A stretch of 64,000 nt of DNA from Ehretia macrophylla (taxonomy: Eukaryota > Streptophyta > Magnoliopsida > Boraginales > Ehretiaceae), in the NCBI GenBank assembly GCA_037974665.1, contig CM075782.1, positions 39,670,851 through 39,734,850 of the forward strand, written 5' to 3'. Within the stretch, counting starts at the first letter, position 1, and every line of letters begins with the position of its first letter. Below are positions 35,485-46,558 of this stretch, one piece after another. A model generated the notes under the pieces. That model worked only from the letters and a program-made list of their open reading frames with translations, had not been told where the DNA came from and ran no database searches. The translations under genes and the position numbers were made by a program.

Positions 35485-35724
35485 TTTTTCAGCTCTCCGA
35501 ACTAGAGAGAAAGTTGCATGAGAGATGGCCTGACAAAGAGCGTGGATGTCAAGCACAACATTCTTGATTTCCATAGGGAGAGCAGCATAAGACTTAACTG
35601 CTTTAAACACAATCCTAACTCCATTCAGGTATATATGCTTACACTCTAAGTTATTTCTGCAGGCTACAACGATATTTTCAACGCGACTGATACTAAGAAA
35701 ATTTTTACTTAATTTTTGTAACAT
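35485..35724 (-). pseudogene. C-terminal fragment of an RNase H-like (RVT_3) domain
   Basis: The minus frame contains ENIVVACRNNLE, MEIKNVVLDIHALC and FSLVRRAE, matching the second half of the plant RVT_3 RNase H fold (strand, helix and the FxxVxRxxN region). The N-terminal catalytic Asp part is absent. The frame runs directly into the LTR-like remnant at 35481, which may have truncated it. Confidence 0.45.
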
Positions 35725-37110
35725 ATTGTGATGCTGAATTCATTCACAAAACAGTTTTTGGAGTTGCTTTTATATATCAATCCAAACTTTCCTCTTTTAT
35801 CATTTTTCACCTTGTCCGTAGTTGAGGAAATTCAGCAGCAGACTGGGTGGACAAGCAACAAGCAACTAGTTCTTTTTTTTTTTTTTTTTTCTGTCAATAA
35901 CAAGCAACTAGTTCACTCTTGTTTGAATTGCTAATCAAATTGAGTGTAATAATCTCCCTCTAGATTGGTTAGATAATTTGCCACAACAATTACTTGCTTT
36001 TTCATTAGCAGCTTTTTCCTCTTGGGGGATTGGACGAAGTACTATTTTCAGTTCACTAAACTACTATTCTCAGACCCAAAAAAAAAAAAAATCCCCCATT
36101 TTATACAAGAACATCAAAGGAAGAATTTGAATTATTTTTTGTTCTCGTTATTAATTTCGATTTAGTAGATTCACTCATATCCCAGCTTATAGATACGAGA
36201 AACTTGATTTATATTTTCAAATAGGAAATTGCATAACATTACTCTATAGTTTCTATATTTGTCTCTTTCTATTTTTTTTTTTTATTCAAGAGAGGTATAA
36301 GTCGTACAATATATATTAAACAATATCACTAATAAGAATTGATCTCACAACCTCTAACAATTACAGGAAGGAACATACTAGTAAATCAAAAGCCTAGTGG
36401 TTGCCTCTTTCTATTTTTATATCCTCTAGATTGCATCTCTGTTAAACTTTGAAGGCTTAATAATTTCAAACATTTTTATATTACGATCCTAACATTATTT
36501 TTATTAATAAATTATGCAAGTTAATTAGTTGACAGCCAGAGGAGAAAAAAAGCCTATAGCGTTATCCATTCTTGAACAAAACATTGATCGACCACTGGTC
36601 GCATTTTTTGTTTTTGTTTTTTTTGTTTTTTTATGGCTCGGTATTCTTTCTGGAAATTCCTTCTCACTTATATCAAAAGTGCCCATAGATTGCATTTAAA
36701 TGTATAGCATCTTCTCGTCTATCTTTCTACAATTGGCGTTGCAAGTTAAGTGATTCCCAAAGAAAAATGGAGCCCAAAATTGATGAGCTAGTTTGCGCAT
36801 TAGTTAGTCTCTCAATTTGTAGGTTAATTTGTAATGACTCTTGCCTTTTTTTTTTTTTTATTCAAGAGGAGTTTAAAGTCGTACAATGTAATTAATGAGA
36901 CTCAAATTCACAACTTTTCGTATATAACGAGTAACTTTACTACTTTTGCTTTAAAAAAAAAAATCTGTCAGATTTCCAAGCAACAAATTCAGATTTTGCA
37001 ATGGCCCCGCTCAATGCTCACACTAAAAGCAGAGTTGCATTTTGCGTGAAATCTCATTACTCCTGAACTCCAACGTCCCAATGGCAACAGCATGAGACTA
37101 ATTAAACATG
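35725..37110. other. Intergenic DNA with two related short repeats
   Basis: Around 36272-36395 and 36844-36960 occur related sequences that start with a T run, then TATTCAAGAG and AGTCGTACAAT. They look like minus-strand copies of one A-tailed SINE-like family. No gene was seen; the 67-81 codon ORFs lack motifs. Confidence 0.4.
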
Positions 37111-37119
37111 TTTATCCAT

Positions 37120-39453
37120 GGGTAAATTTCACAAATAATCTTTAATGTTGGCACATATTTTTATCTTCATCTCTATTATTTAAAAAATGATGCGTTTGGT
37201 CTCTAATGTTTATATCTTTTTTCAATCGAATCCTTATTATTTTAACTAGGGTGAATAGCATCAGACCCCCATATAGTCAGCTGTAAGTTCCCACTACCTC
37301 TCTATGGTCTCAAAACCTCCTTCAGACCCCCTTGTGGTTTACCCGTTGGTGCACACCACCCCCTTCCGTCAAATATTCCGTCACTTTTGACAAGATGTGT
37401 AGTACACGCACAGTAGGTGCAACTTGGATTAGTTTTCAATAATTTTATCAATAAAATAAGTATATTTATTAACCAAAATACCCTTTCATAAATAAAAATA
37501 AAAAACTAAAATAATGTCATCTTCTCCAACACACATCTTCTCCAAAATAATGTCAGCTTCAACGGTGAATTCCAACACAGCCCAAGCATTTACAAGGTCA
37601 TCATCAAGCACATCATCTCTCTTGACCTGACCCATCTGCCCTTCGTATGTTCATCATCGTTATTTTTGCTCAAGTACATTGCAAGCATTCATCGTCGACG
37701 GCACACCAGAAATGGCGTTATTGGTATGTTATGTGTATAAATATAAATATATATATTCTTGACAATCAACAATGACCAAAGTCAACAACAATGGTGGTCA
37801 TGAATCCATACAACGGCAACCAAGATTTCAAGCAAATTCAGCTTCTCATGTATGTTGTGCTTAAGATATGTGAGCATAACTTGAAGGTAAGTATCTTGCG
37901 GCAACAATGGCGTCTGGGTATGTCTTCAATTTCTCAAATTCTTTCCAAAAATAAATTGAAAAAATAAAGATCAAATTCAAGCTGATTTGATCAATTTCGC
38001 ATCTGGATATGTCTTCCCGACAACCAACAATGGCGGATCAAATTCAAGCTGATTTGATTAATTTCGCATCTAGGTATGTCTTCACAGCAACCAACAATGG
38101 CGTCTGGGTTTATATACATTATATATGTGTGTATATATAAATTTCCGATGAGATGGCTGACGGGTGGGGGGTGGATGGCTGACGAGTGTAGGGGGTTGTC
38201 TCTTGGCTGAGACAATGACTGTTTTTGATTTGGCTCATGGCTGGGACGATAACTGTTTCCATTTTTTTTTTTTTTTTCAATTACTACTATTATTTTATTG
38301 TCAAATACGTTAAAAATCAATAAAAATTACATTTTACGTGCGTGTACTACACATCCTGTCAAAAGTGACAGAATATTTGACGGAGGGGGTCGTGTGCACC
38401 AACGAGTGGACCACAGAGGGGTATAGATGAGGTTTTGAGACCACAGGGAGATAGTGGCAACTTACCGCAGACCACAGAGGGGTCTGATGTTATTCACCCT
38501 TTTAAATATGACGTGCTTACTCCTTAAAATTTACAATAAGTTTCAATTTAGTCATCAATGTTTTCACTTTTTTTTTTCCAATTTAGTCTTGAAAGTTTCA
38601 TGTACAAATCACAAACTGTAGGGATTAAACTGAAACTTTTAAAAAACTTTAGGGACGAAGTACATTACATTTGAAATAATGAGGACGAAATTTATAAAAA
38701 AATGTAAACATTGAGTACCAAATTGTAACTGTTTACGAGATTTATGAGTGACTCAATGGTGGGTTACCACATATGACAGTTGGAAGGCCAAAGTTCGAAT
38801 CTCATAAGGGTGGGGTAAAAGAAAAATTGAAATAATTTGTAAACTTTGGGGAATGAACGCGTTACTTTAAAATAATGAGGATTAAATTAATATATAGGAA
38901 AAATATATAGTACATTTAGTACATATTGTTTTCAAAAAGTTTCAATTTCGTCACTATTATTTATTTATTTTTAATTTTATCCCTATTGTTTCTCCAAGAG
39001 TTTTAATTTCGTTCTTATTGTTTAAATTTATCAATTTTTTCCCTATTATTTCCCAAAAAATTTCAATTTCGTCCCTTTTATTTTTAAAAGGTTTTATTTT
39101 CGTCTCTATTATTTTTCTAAAGTTTTAAATTTATTCATATTATTCAAGAACAAAATTGAAATTTTTTGAGAAATATTATAGACGAATTTGATTTTTTTTT
39201 TTAAAATAATAATAGGAGCTAAATTGACTAATTTTGAATAATATGGATGAATTTAAAACTTTAGAGAAACAATATTAATTTTTTTTTAAAACAGTAGAGA
39301 TGAAATTGAAACTTTTTGAAAAATAATAGGGATGAATATGAGAAAATTTAAACAATAGAAATAGAATTGAAACTTTGGAGAAATAATAGTGACTAAATGT
39401 GACATTTTTCCAATATATATATAAACAATGAGAACTATTTATGAAATTTACCC
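37120..39453. mobile_element. Nested Mutator-like foldback complex
   Basis: The outer ends GGGTAAATTTCACAAATA (37120) and inverted GGGTAAATTTCATAAATA (39453) are flanked by TTTATCCAT (37111-37119) and TTTATCCAC (39454-39462), a 9 bp duplication with one mismatch. Inside are a second Mutator-like element (37249-38499), a SINE-like piece (about 38744-38822) and several arms of the TTTCAATTTCGTCCCTATT type. One such inner foldback runs from about 38898 to 39411 (GGAAAAATATATAGTACATT against GGAAAAATGTCACATTTAG). The exact order of insertions is not resolved. Confidence 0.65.
37249..38499. mobile_element. Mutator-like element with long inverted ends, Pack-MULE-like (1251 bp)
   Basis: About 160 bp at each end are highly similar inverted repeats, from GGGTGAATAGCATCAGACCC to GATGTGTAGTACACGCAC and their partner at 38335-38499. 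Flanks TTTTAACTA (37240-37248) and TTTTAAATA (38500-38508) agree at 8 of 9 positions, fitting the Mutator 9 bp duplication. The interior at about 37515-37720 is less AT-rich than its surroundings and may be captured host sequence. 37969-38102 is a tandem duplication with 67 bp period. No transposase is present. Confidence 0.8.
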
Positions 39454-39505
39454 TTTATCCACATACATATGTGCATAATTTGCATTGACAAGAAAAATAA
39501 ATATA

Positions 39506-39875
39506 GGGTAAATTTCATATTTAGTCCCTATAGTTTATATATTTTTTCAATATTGTTCCTAATGCTCCAAAATAATTTATAATAGTCCCCAATATTCATA
39601 AAAGTGATTCAAAATAGTCTATATTATTCAATATTAGCCAATTTGGTAATTATTATTTTTTAAAAAATTTAATTTAGTGTCTGCACGTGACTTCTATCTA
39701 AGAACTAAATTAAAATTTTTGAAAAATAATGAAGACTAAATTGGATAGTTTTAAATAATATGAACCATTTTAAATTACTTTTATAAATATTAAGGACTAT
39801 TATATATTTTTTGAAATATTAAAAGCTAATTTAAAAATATATATAAATAATAAGAACTATATACATAATTTACCC
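39506..39875. mobile_element. Foldback MITE, Mutator-like arms (about 370 bp)
   Basis: GGGTAAATTTCATATTTAGT at the left opposes (inverted) GGGTAAATTATGTATATAGT at the right, with arms complementary inward. AAATATA-rich flanks (ATAAATATA on the left, AATAAATAAATATA on the right) make the target duplication ambiguous. Confidence 0.6.
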
Positions 39876-40277
39876 AATAAATAAATATAGGCATGATTTG
39901 CAGTAATTGCAAAATTAAGAAACCAGATTAAGATTTCCCTAAAATAGTAGACACTGGTGGAATGAAAAATTGATTCCATCACATCATTATTAAACTCTAT
40001 AGGCCACGTGGTTGTGATTGAACCAAATCTATCCTCAACCTTGACAATGATTACTTAAACCTTTGTGGCCTTGACCTGTTTGTTTAACCTTTGGGGTCTA
40101 TGTTGAGACATCGCCTAACGGTCCAGCTGTCTTGGATAGGATAACGTACGTGATATTGATTCATGCGCCCCACAGCGGGATTTCAGATAATGATACGTGT
40201 CATTTATGTTAAAATTTACACTTTTTTTTTTGTTGTAGATTTTTACGTCTCTTCTGCACGTTTGTAAACACTTCTCG
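39876..40277. other. Intergenic DNA, nothing recognised
   Basis: No gene or transposon end was seen in this stretch. Confidence 0.5.
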
Positions 40278-40280
40278 TTA

Positions 40281-40606
40281 GGCTGTTCTTAGTAGAATCT
40301 CTAAAATAGAGACTCTACTATCGTATAATTATTACGTAATATAGTTTATTTGGTGTAACAAAAATTCATAAAGTAGAGATTAAAATCACCAAAAGTGGGC
40401 CCGGGTCTCTAAAAAGTACAGAGTCTCTAAAAATGTTAACAAATTTGTTAACATTTTTAGAGACTCTGTACTTTTTAGAGACCCGGGCCCACTTTTGGTG
40501 ATTTTAATCTCTACTTTATGAATTTTTGTTGCACCAAATAAACTATATTACGTAATAATTATACGATAGTAGAGTCTCTAAAATAGAGACTCTACTAAGG
40601 ATACCC
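40281..40606. mobile_element. Near-perfect hairpin MITE, Tourist/Harbinger-like (326 bp)
   Basis: Two 163 bp arms are almost exact reverse complements around the centre at 40443/40444 (GTTAACAAATTTGTTAAC). Mismatches are few and lie mainly at the outer 16 bp and near 40300-40307. TTA flanks both sides (40278-40280, 40607-40609). The transcript would form a long double-stranded hairpin. Confidence 0.88.
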
Positions 40607-40705
40607 TTATAGAGATATGGCAACAGAATGACTTTCATGGTTGAAGCATTATGGAGGTGGCGGGTGACATATTTCTTTTGTTGGCCTAAATAAACAAATT
40701 TTGAG

Positions 40706-41413
40706 TGTTGGAGTTAAAATGTGTGAACTTGACACTACAATGGAAGTGTTGAAAAATCAATCAATGTAAAAAGTATATCTTGAGGTTATTTTACTAATTG
40801 AAACTTTTCAATTAATTTAAACGTATATTAATTGATATGAATATAAATTGACCCGATTTAAGATATGGGTATGAGCCGACCCAACTTGGCTGGTGTGATT
40901 CGAATTTGTCTGGTGATTTGATGGACTTGTCGGCCGTTACACGCTAAGCAAATGTTTTATCTGCTGGATAAAAAAGTAAAGTCTGACATGGTCAGTCGGG
41001 ATACCATTACGCATTTAATGTTTGCCCGTAATTAGTTAGTATAAATAGTCTATTCAATACACCAACCAAATGTAACTAATACTCATTAATTGCTACTTCT
41101 CTCTTAGTGATTATTTGAGCTCGAACAAATTAACTTATGGAGGTGCATGGGTAATATACCCCATTGTCCCTTTCTTTGTTTTGCAGATTAGTATTGAGCT
41201 CGAGTTGAAGGATATTCAACCCTCATCATCAGTCTCTCATAAATTAGTCGATCCATACGTATAGGTCTTACCTATTATATGAGAGATTAATCTATTAATC
41301 CGAACTAATTGAAGTATTTTTTTTTACTACTGTTAGTTTGACTTCATAGTCGAATTCTCGAAGGAATACGACTACATGAAAATAGGCTATTTTCCTGTGG
41401 TTTTCTCCTAACA
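40706..41413 (+). repeat. Solo-LTR-like sequence
   Basis: The segment starts TGTTGGAGTT and ends CTCCTAACA, a short inverted terminal pair of TG..CA type. It carries a TATAAATAG box at about 41039-41048 followed by an AC-rich leader, as in plant LTRs. No flanking 5 bp duplication and no internal region were found, so the element type is unknown. Confidence 0.45.
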
Positions 41414-41439
41414 ATATATATGTATATACGCACAAATAT

Positions 41440-41735
41440 ATGAAGGCATTTTGATTTATTAGGCATTTGGTCTACTGGTATAATTCTTACTTTAAGTACA
41501 AGATGTCCCGAAATTGATTTTCGGAATCAACATCTTAAGTGATGTAATATTAACTTGTAAATTTCACTTATATTAAAAGAAAAAAGTATTTTGCTTTACT
41601 AGGCATTTGGTCTAGTGGTAAATTCTTGCTTTAAGTACAATATGTCTCAAAATTGATTTTCAGAATCAACATCTTAAGTGATATAATATTAGTTTGTAAG
41701 TTTCTCTTAAATAAATAAATAAAAAGTATTTTAAC
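41440..41735 (+). mobile_element. Tandem pair of tRNA-Pro-derived SINE-like units
   Basis: GGCATTTGGTCTAGTGGTA (41601) and GGCATTTGGTCTACTGGTA (41462) match the 5' half of plant tRNA-Pro. Each is followed by an anticodon-loop-like region, TGTCCCGAAATTGATTTTCGG or a variant, and AACATCTTAAGTGAT. The two units are 139 bp apart and each ends in an A-rich stretch, the second in (AAAT)n. The tRNA fold is degenerate, so this is not a working tRNA. Confidence 0.65.
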
Positions 41736-43085
41736 TTTTATAGGCAGATATGTGAAATTATGGCCGACAATTTTATAAAACCATAAGTAATACCACATTA
41801 TAACTGACATCTAAGGGTTTATTTGACCCAATTTTTAGAGACTCAAAAGAGTTTCCAGTGAGTTTAGAAGCTAAAGTTAACTTATTTTTTAATTAATTTT
41901 TTAAAGAGTTTTTTAAGTAAAAGCCAAAGTTACAAAAAAAAAAGTATTGATTGGAGCTTTTCGAGAAAAGCTTTTGCAGCTATATTTACATCATGCAAGA
42001 AACACCTTTTTTTTGTTCGAAAAATATCCCTTCATATTTTTCGAAACCTACCCTCTATATTTTGTTTTGGACATTTTCACAGCACACAATATTTTTTTGG
42101 TAACATGCCAAACAAGTTCATTGACGAGACCTCGTGTGCATGGATCTCATAGAGGAGATGACTCTCGACAGAAAGGAATAGCGTCGCATGATCTATATAG
42201 CCAACCCTACCTAGTAGGACAATGCTTAGTTTGGTTTGGTTTGGTTTATGCCAAACAGGTTCACTACCAGTGAACAATACTTCTGTCATAACAATGTCAA
42301 ATAAATTTTTGTTTAACAACACTTTAAATTAAAACTCTACTACTGAAAGTACTAAAACTCAATAGCCAAAATATAATAATTAGACCAGACATACCCCAAG
42401 TCTATCTACTGACATCCATGAAACTTTGTCAATGGACATGAACGGATCTAAAAACTTTTCTCACTTAGGACTGAAACATATAATTTTTTCATTACATGTG
42501 TACATCTTTTTTTTATTAGGAACTAATTAAGTTTTTTAACTAAGTATACATAAATATTTAATTTTTTCTTTGAAAAACATATAAGTTTTTTAACATTTTT
42601 TCAAGTTAGTAAGAATTGCAGTACCGATTGACTCCTTTATGCATCTGCCAAAGCCAATGGAATTTAGATAATCGCCAGCGAAGACTACATATGTACAACG
42701 ATATTTTTAACCGTCAGTAAATTACGAAATGTCTTCATTTATTTGCTGAAAGTTGTGCAAAATGTCTTTCAAACCAGTCATTAAATTCATGATAATGAAA
42801 AAGACTAATGTTGTACGTGTCTCGATTTATGATTGTGTTTTCAATTTGATGCCTGATATACTATCCTCCTCCTTGGACTATGGCCCAACTCACAGCAATC
42901 AAGATTAGCGGCCTTAAATGTTATATTGTCCACTCCACTCTTTCAGCAGTAAACAACCGACAATGATCTCGAAAAGCCAGATACTGAGGGAATTGTCACT
43001 TTACAAACAAAAAAGTAAACAATACATTCGATCATTCGACTTTTGAAATAAAAAAGTAAGCTTTATAATACTTGTGAGTAAGTCA
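41736..43085. other. Intergenic DNA with a diverged repeat
   Basis: 42120-42210 resembles part of the tandem units at 45723-46268 (ATCTCATAGAGGAGATGACT, AATAGCGTCG, CTATATAGCC). 42310-42400 resembles an inverted arm of the Tourist-like family (AAACTCTACTACTGAAAGT). No gene was seen. Confidence 0.4.
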
Positions 43086-43600
43086 AATGATCAAATACTT
43101 AACAGGAAATGATATGAGGTGAACTCTCGAGGTCAAGCACAATTATCAAAATACCCTTGTGGTGGGATATACAATTGGGATCACTCATGATCTCGGCCCA
43201 AGGTCTACCTTGCCTGAGGCCCGAGCCAATAAGTATTGCAAATATCTGGAACCCAAAGGCCTCGGACCTCAAATATATTAGGGAGACCTCGGGATAAGTC
43301 GGCGTAACTAACTCTGACACAATTTCAGAAAATCAGGCAGGAGAGAGAAAAGAAAATCTCCCAGAAATGTATAAATAACACTTACACTCTCATACAAAAA
43401 GTAACAAACACATTCTACACATTTATTTTTCATACTCATCTTTTTCATCCTAAAGAAAGTCATTAACTTAATCGTCGGAGTACGGACCCACTGTATTCCT
43501 CCTTACAGGACTAGATCTAAGCTAGCTCTCCGAATTTTCTACCTTAATAGGAGACTTTCCCGTCACTTTAATATTCATAATCAGCTATGTCTAGGGCCCA
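43086..43600 (+). repeat. LTR-like remnant, plus orientation
   Basis: It shares blocks in the same order with the reverse complement of 35021-35481. A TATA-like box (TGTATAAATAAC, about 43368-43379) is followed by an AC-rich leader and CTTAATCGTCGGAGT near 43467. Composition and layout fit a plant gypsy LTR. No coding internal region lies next to it. Confidence 0.5.
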
Positions 43601-44775
43601 GGAGAGTTGAGCCACTACTACATTATTTTGTTGGATTCTTTGGGCTTCAACATGAGAAAGGAGATGGGAGTTTCAATCAGCAGGGAATGAGTGAGTCTTG
43701 ATTAGGTTTTTTTTTTTTTCTTCTCTTTTTTCAAATTTGAATACAGGCCTAGTCAATGAAATAACGCATCAGTAGATGGTCAGATAGTCAAATCGGCTGG
43801 TTAAGAACCACCCTAAAGAATGTCTCACATATTCTATTGTTCTCCAATAGAGAGTGCATATTCACAAGTAATAACTCCAAATAAAATTTGTCCAGAGGTT
43901 GCTAATTGTGCTTGGACGATCATACCAGCACTATACTTATATTTCATCGTGTTTGGGTGAGAGGAGTACTAGAATGGGTGATCCATAAAAAGTTTGCGAT
44001 ACTTTATTAGTTTTGCAATATAGTTGAATACTCTATTAGCTGATTGTGAAAATGCAAGCATTAGCTGATTATTTTTATCTATTATTATATCTTTATTTAC
44101 CGACCAAAAAAGAATCATATTTTTCAGGTTAGAACTAGAATAGAGCATATGCTGACTCATTTTAAGCCTTACAGTTTTCGAAAAATACAAATATTTAAAC
44201 CCGATGCAAAAAGTTTGAAATACTTCGGTAATGGTTGAGGAAGACCTGGAGATGGTATATATTTATGTTGAACTGAATATTGTGAAGAAGCTCACAATAC
44301 AACTAAAATGCTCAATTTAAGCCAGTTGATTTATGTGATGTTCCCGATTGGTGAGAGGTACAATATACTTGTAATTTATAAGTTAATATTACGAATTTGC
44401 AATGACCCCAGTTAAATATTTTAGGTATAATTAATAATTCATTCAAAATAATTATTATCAACTTATTACGTGAGTCTAACTTGCGAGTTAGAAGTTGTAA
44501 ACCTGAACAAGACAATTTAACTGAGCATGGGCTTAATCAACATGAACTTATTCTTTTCTATTTTACAGATTGATCAGGACATCCAGTACCTGCACATCAA
44601 AGACATGTATAAGAAAAAGTGAAAAAATATAATGTATTTCTCTTCTCAATAGTGTGTATCCATGTGTGTACCATAAGTACCACTAAAGTGAGACCTATTT
44701 GGTATTTGGTTAATGGCCATAAAAAATACGGTGTAGGGTTTTACATTTGTATTCAGTATTTATAGGATTAAAGGA
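43601..44775. other. Intergenic DNA, nothing recognised
   Basis: AT-rich, with a T run at 43710-43720; ORFs of 67-73 codons lack motifs. Confidence 0.5.
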
Positions 44776-44890
44776 GTTATTGGACCCCTGATCTACGTAA
44801 ATCAATGACAAACACTTATTGTTTACAGCATAAACTATCAAGGTATCTAATCCTATTCGCTCCCCATGCTTTCACACCCCAACGTCGGAG
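44776..44890 (-). pseudogene. rrn18: Decayed fragment of mitochondrial 18S rRNA (rrn18)
   Basis: On the minus strand GAAAGCATGGGGAGCGAA, AGGATTAGATACC and TGTAAACAATAAGTGTTTG are followed by TTTACGTAGATCAGGGG. This is the small-subunit rRNA region around the conserved GGATTAGATACCC site, in the version found in plant mitochondria rather than chloroplasts. Most differences from the expected rRNA are C-to-T or G-to-A, as expected after long methylation in the nucleus. It is a nuclear insertion, not a working rRNA. Confidence 0.75.
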
Positions 44891-45722
44891 ACCATGTTAC
44901 AAGAATCTTCAAATTTCAAGTCAACAGCTATAACTCGAGCGCTTAGCCCATTCAACAAGCATTATAACGATCTAAAGGAAGATATCAAAAAAGCTCGGCC
45001 TACTGTTCTTATTCTTTCTAATGCTCAATGATGAGAAATTGATGCCCTAATAGTTCAGATTCCTTGAACTAGGGCCCTAACAATTCAGAGCGATCAAGAA
45101 TAGCCTCATTGAAAGCTACAATGTGACTCCACTCTCCCGAAATGAAGGACCGCATATGATTTTGAAAAGCCAAATTCAAGGGCCCCTTCAGGACCTTCAT
45201 ATTCCATGGTTCCAAAAAGTCAGGATAATGAGTCACTGCTATAAAGTGCCCTAGGTATGGATCACATGTTTCTAGGTTAGGTACCTTTGTTGTTGGAGGC
45301 CTCTCACATCGAAAAAGGGAAAGGATGTCATTTGACTATGGTGCTCAACCTTCCATCGAGTGCCGTATTATTTGACACTGTTGGATGAGAGTATTTTCTT
45401 GCATTTGATGTATTAATTCTAAAACTTTATTGGAATCCCTTGAGGAAGCATGATCAGAAAGAAAGCTCTAGGGATCAAGGAAAGGGATAATAAATTAACA
45501 ACCTTGATTGTTGGATTCACAAACTTAATTTTCCTCATCTTTTTATTGCAAAACAAGAAAAAGTGGGTGGTCCCAAGGTAAGTTGAGACAAAACTATTTA
45601 AGATGATTTGGATAACACTTTAGGAGAGAACTTGTATGCACCTACTACAAGATGGGGAATGTATGGATATAGTATACCATAAGAGATGATGAATTGAATA
45701 AAAACACTCAGATGAGCTCTCG
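44891..45722. other. Intergenic DNA, nothing recognised
   Basis: Part of this may belong to the same organellar insertion, but no mitochondrial gene was recognised. ATTGATGCCCTAATAGTTCAG and related phrases near 45040-45090 form a short imperfect repeat. Confidence 0.4.
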
Positions 45723-46268
45723 CATATATGAAATTCATAGAGGATACAACTATTCACATGAATGAATAGTATCGTCGAAGCTATATAACACCATCTAGTG
45801 AGATAAAACTTAATTTGATATATTTAATTACAAAATAAATTGTTTAAACAACCTTTGATGGTCTAATTAGGTTAATTACCTAAGACACAGACTTAGATAA
45901 ATTTGAAGTTCTCACGAGTATGGATCCTCTCATTTTCTAAATGAAATGTATCATGAACCATAAGATTTAATCCTTTTAAATTTCAGCCATTTGAAACTCA
46001 TATATGAAGTTCATAGAGGATACGACTCTTTACATGAATGAGTAGCATCGTCAAAGCTATATAACACCACCTAGTGAGATAAAACTTAATTTGATATAGT
46101 TAATTACAAAATAAAATGTTTAAATGACCTTCGATGATCTAATTAGATTAATTACCTAAGACACAGACTTAGATAAATTTGAAGTTCTCACGGGTATGGA
46201 TCCTCTCATTTTCCAGATGAAATGCATCATGAGCCATCAGATTTAATCTTTTTAAATTTCAGCCATTT
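45723..46268. repeat. Tandem duplication, two units of about 276 bp
   Basis: 45723-45998 and 45999-46268 are clearly homologous along their length (ATATGAA.TTCATAGAGGATAC, then GTGAGATAAAACTTAATTTG, AAGACACAGACTTAGATAAA and GGATCCTCTCATTTTC). Differences are scattered point changes. No open frame spans the units. Confidence 0.85.
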
Positions 46269-46558
46269 GTTTCAAATGCTTTTCACACATTTTTTCCATA
46301 GATGATTGAAGTCTAGATAAGTACACATTTATGGTGATAGTTAGAGAAGGGTACTCTTGTCACATTAATTGATGAGATTTTAAATCAAGATTGAAGGTTC
46401 CACATGTTACTTTTTTCGCTAATTGAAGTGTATGTCAATAGGTTCAAGAAAAATACAAGTTGACATATTCTTAATTGTTTTATGAATTTAATTTTTTTAA
46501 TTGCTACCATAAAATAAATTAGAAAAGGCTACATAAGCGAAGTAGGATTATTTAAGTA

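Noticed and set aside
37991-38320. 109-codon minus ORF in the Pack-MULE-like element
   Set aside because: It runs across the 67 bp tandem and into TA-rich sequence; no protein family is evident. Captured coding DNA is more likely at 37515-37720.
41461-41532. Functional tRNA-Pro
   Set aside because: The acceptor stem does not pair and the anticodon arm is degenerate; a second equally degenerate copy follows 139 bp later with A-rich tail, as in a SINE.
44776-44890. Chloroplast 16S rRNA or a bacterial contaminant
   Set aside because: The AAGTGTTTG..TTTACGTAGATCAGGGG part follows plant mitochondrial rrn18, and flanks are nuclear-type DNA.
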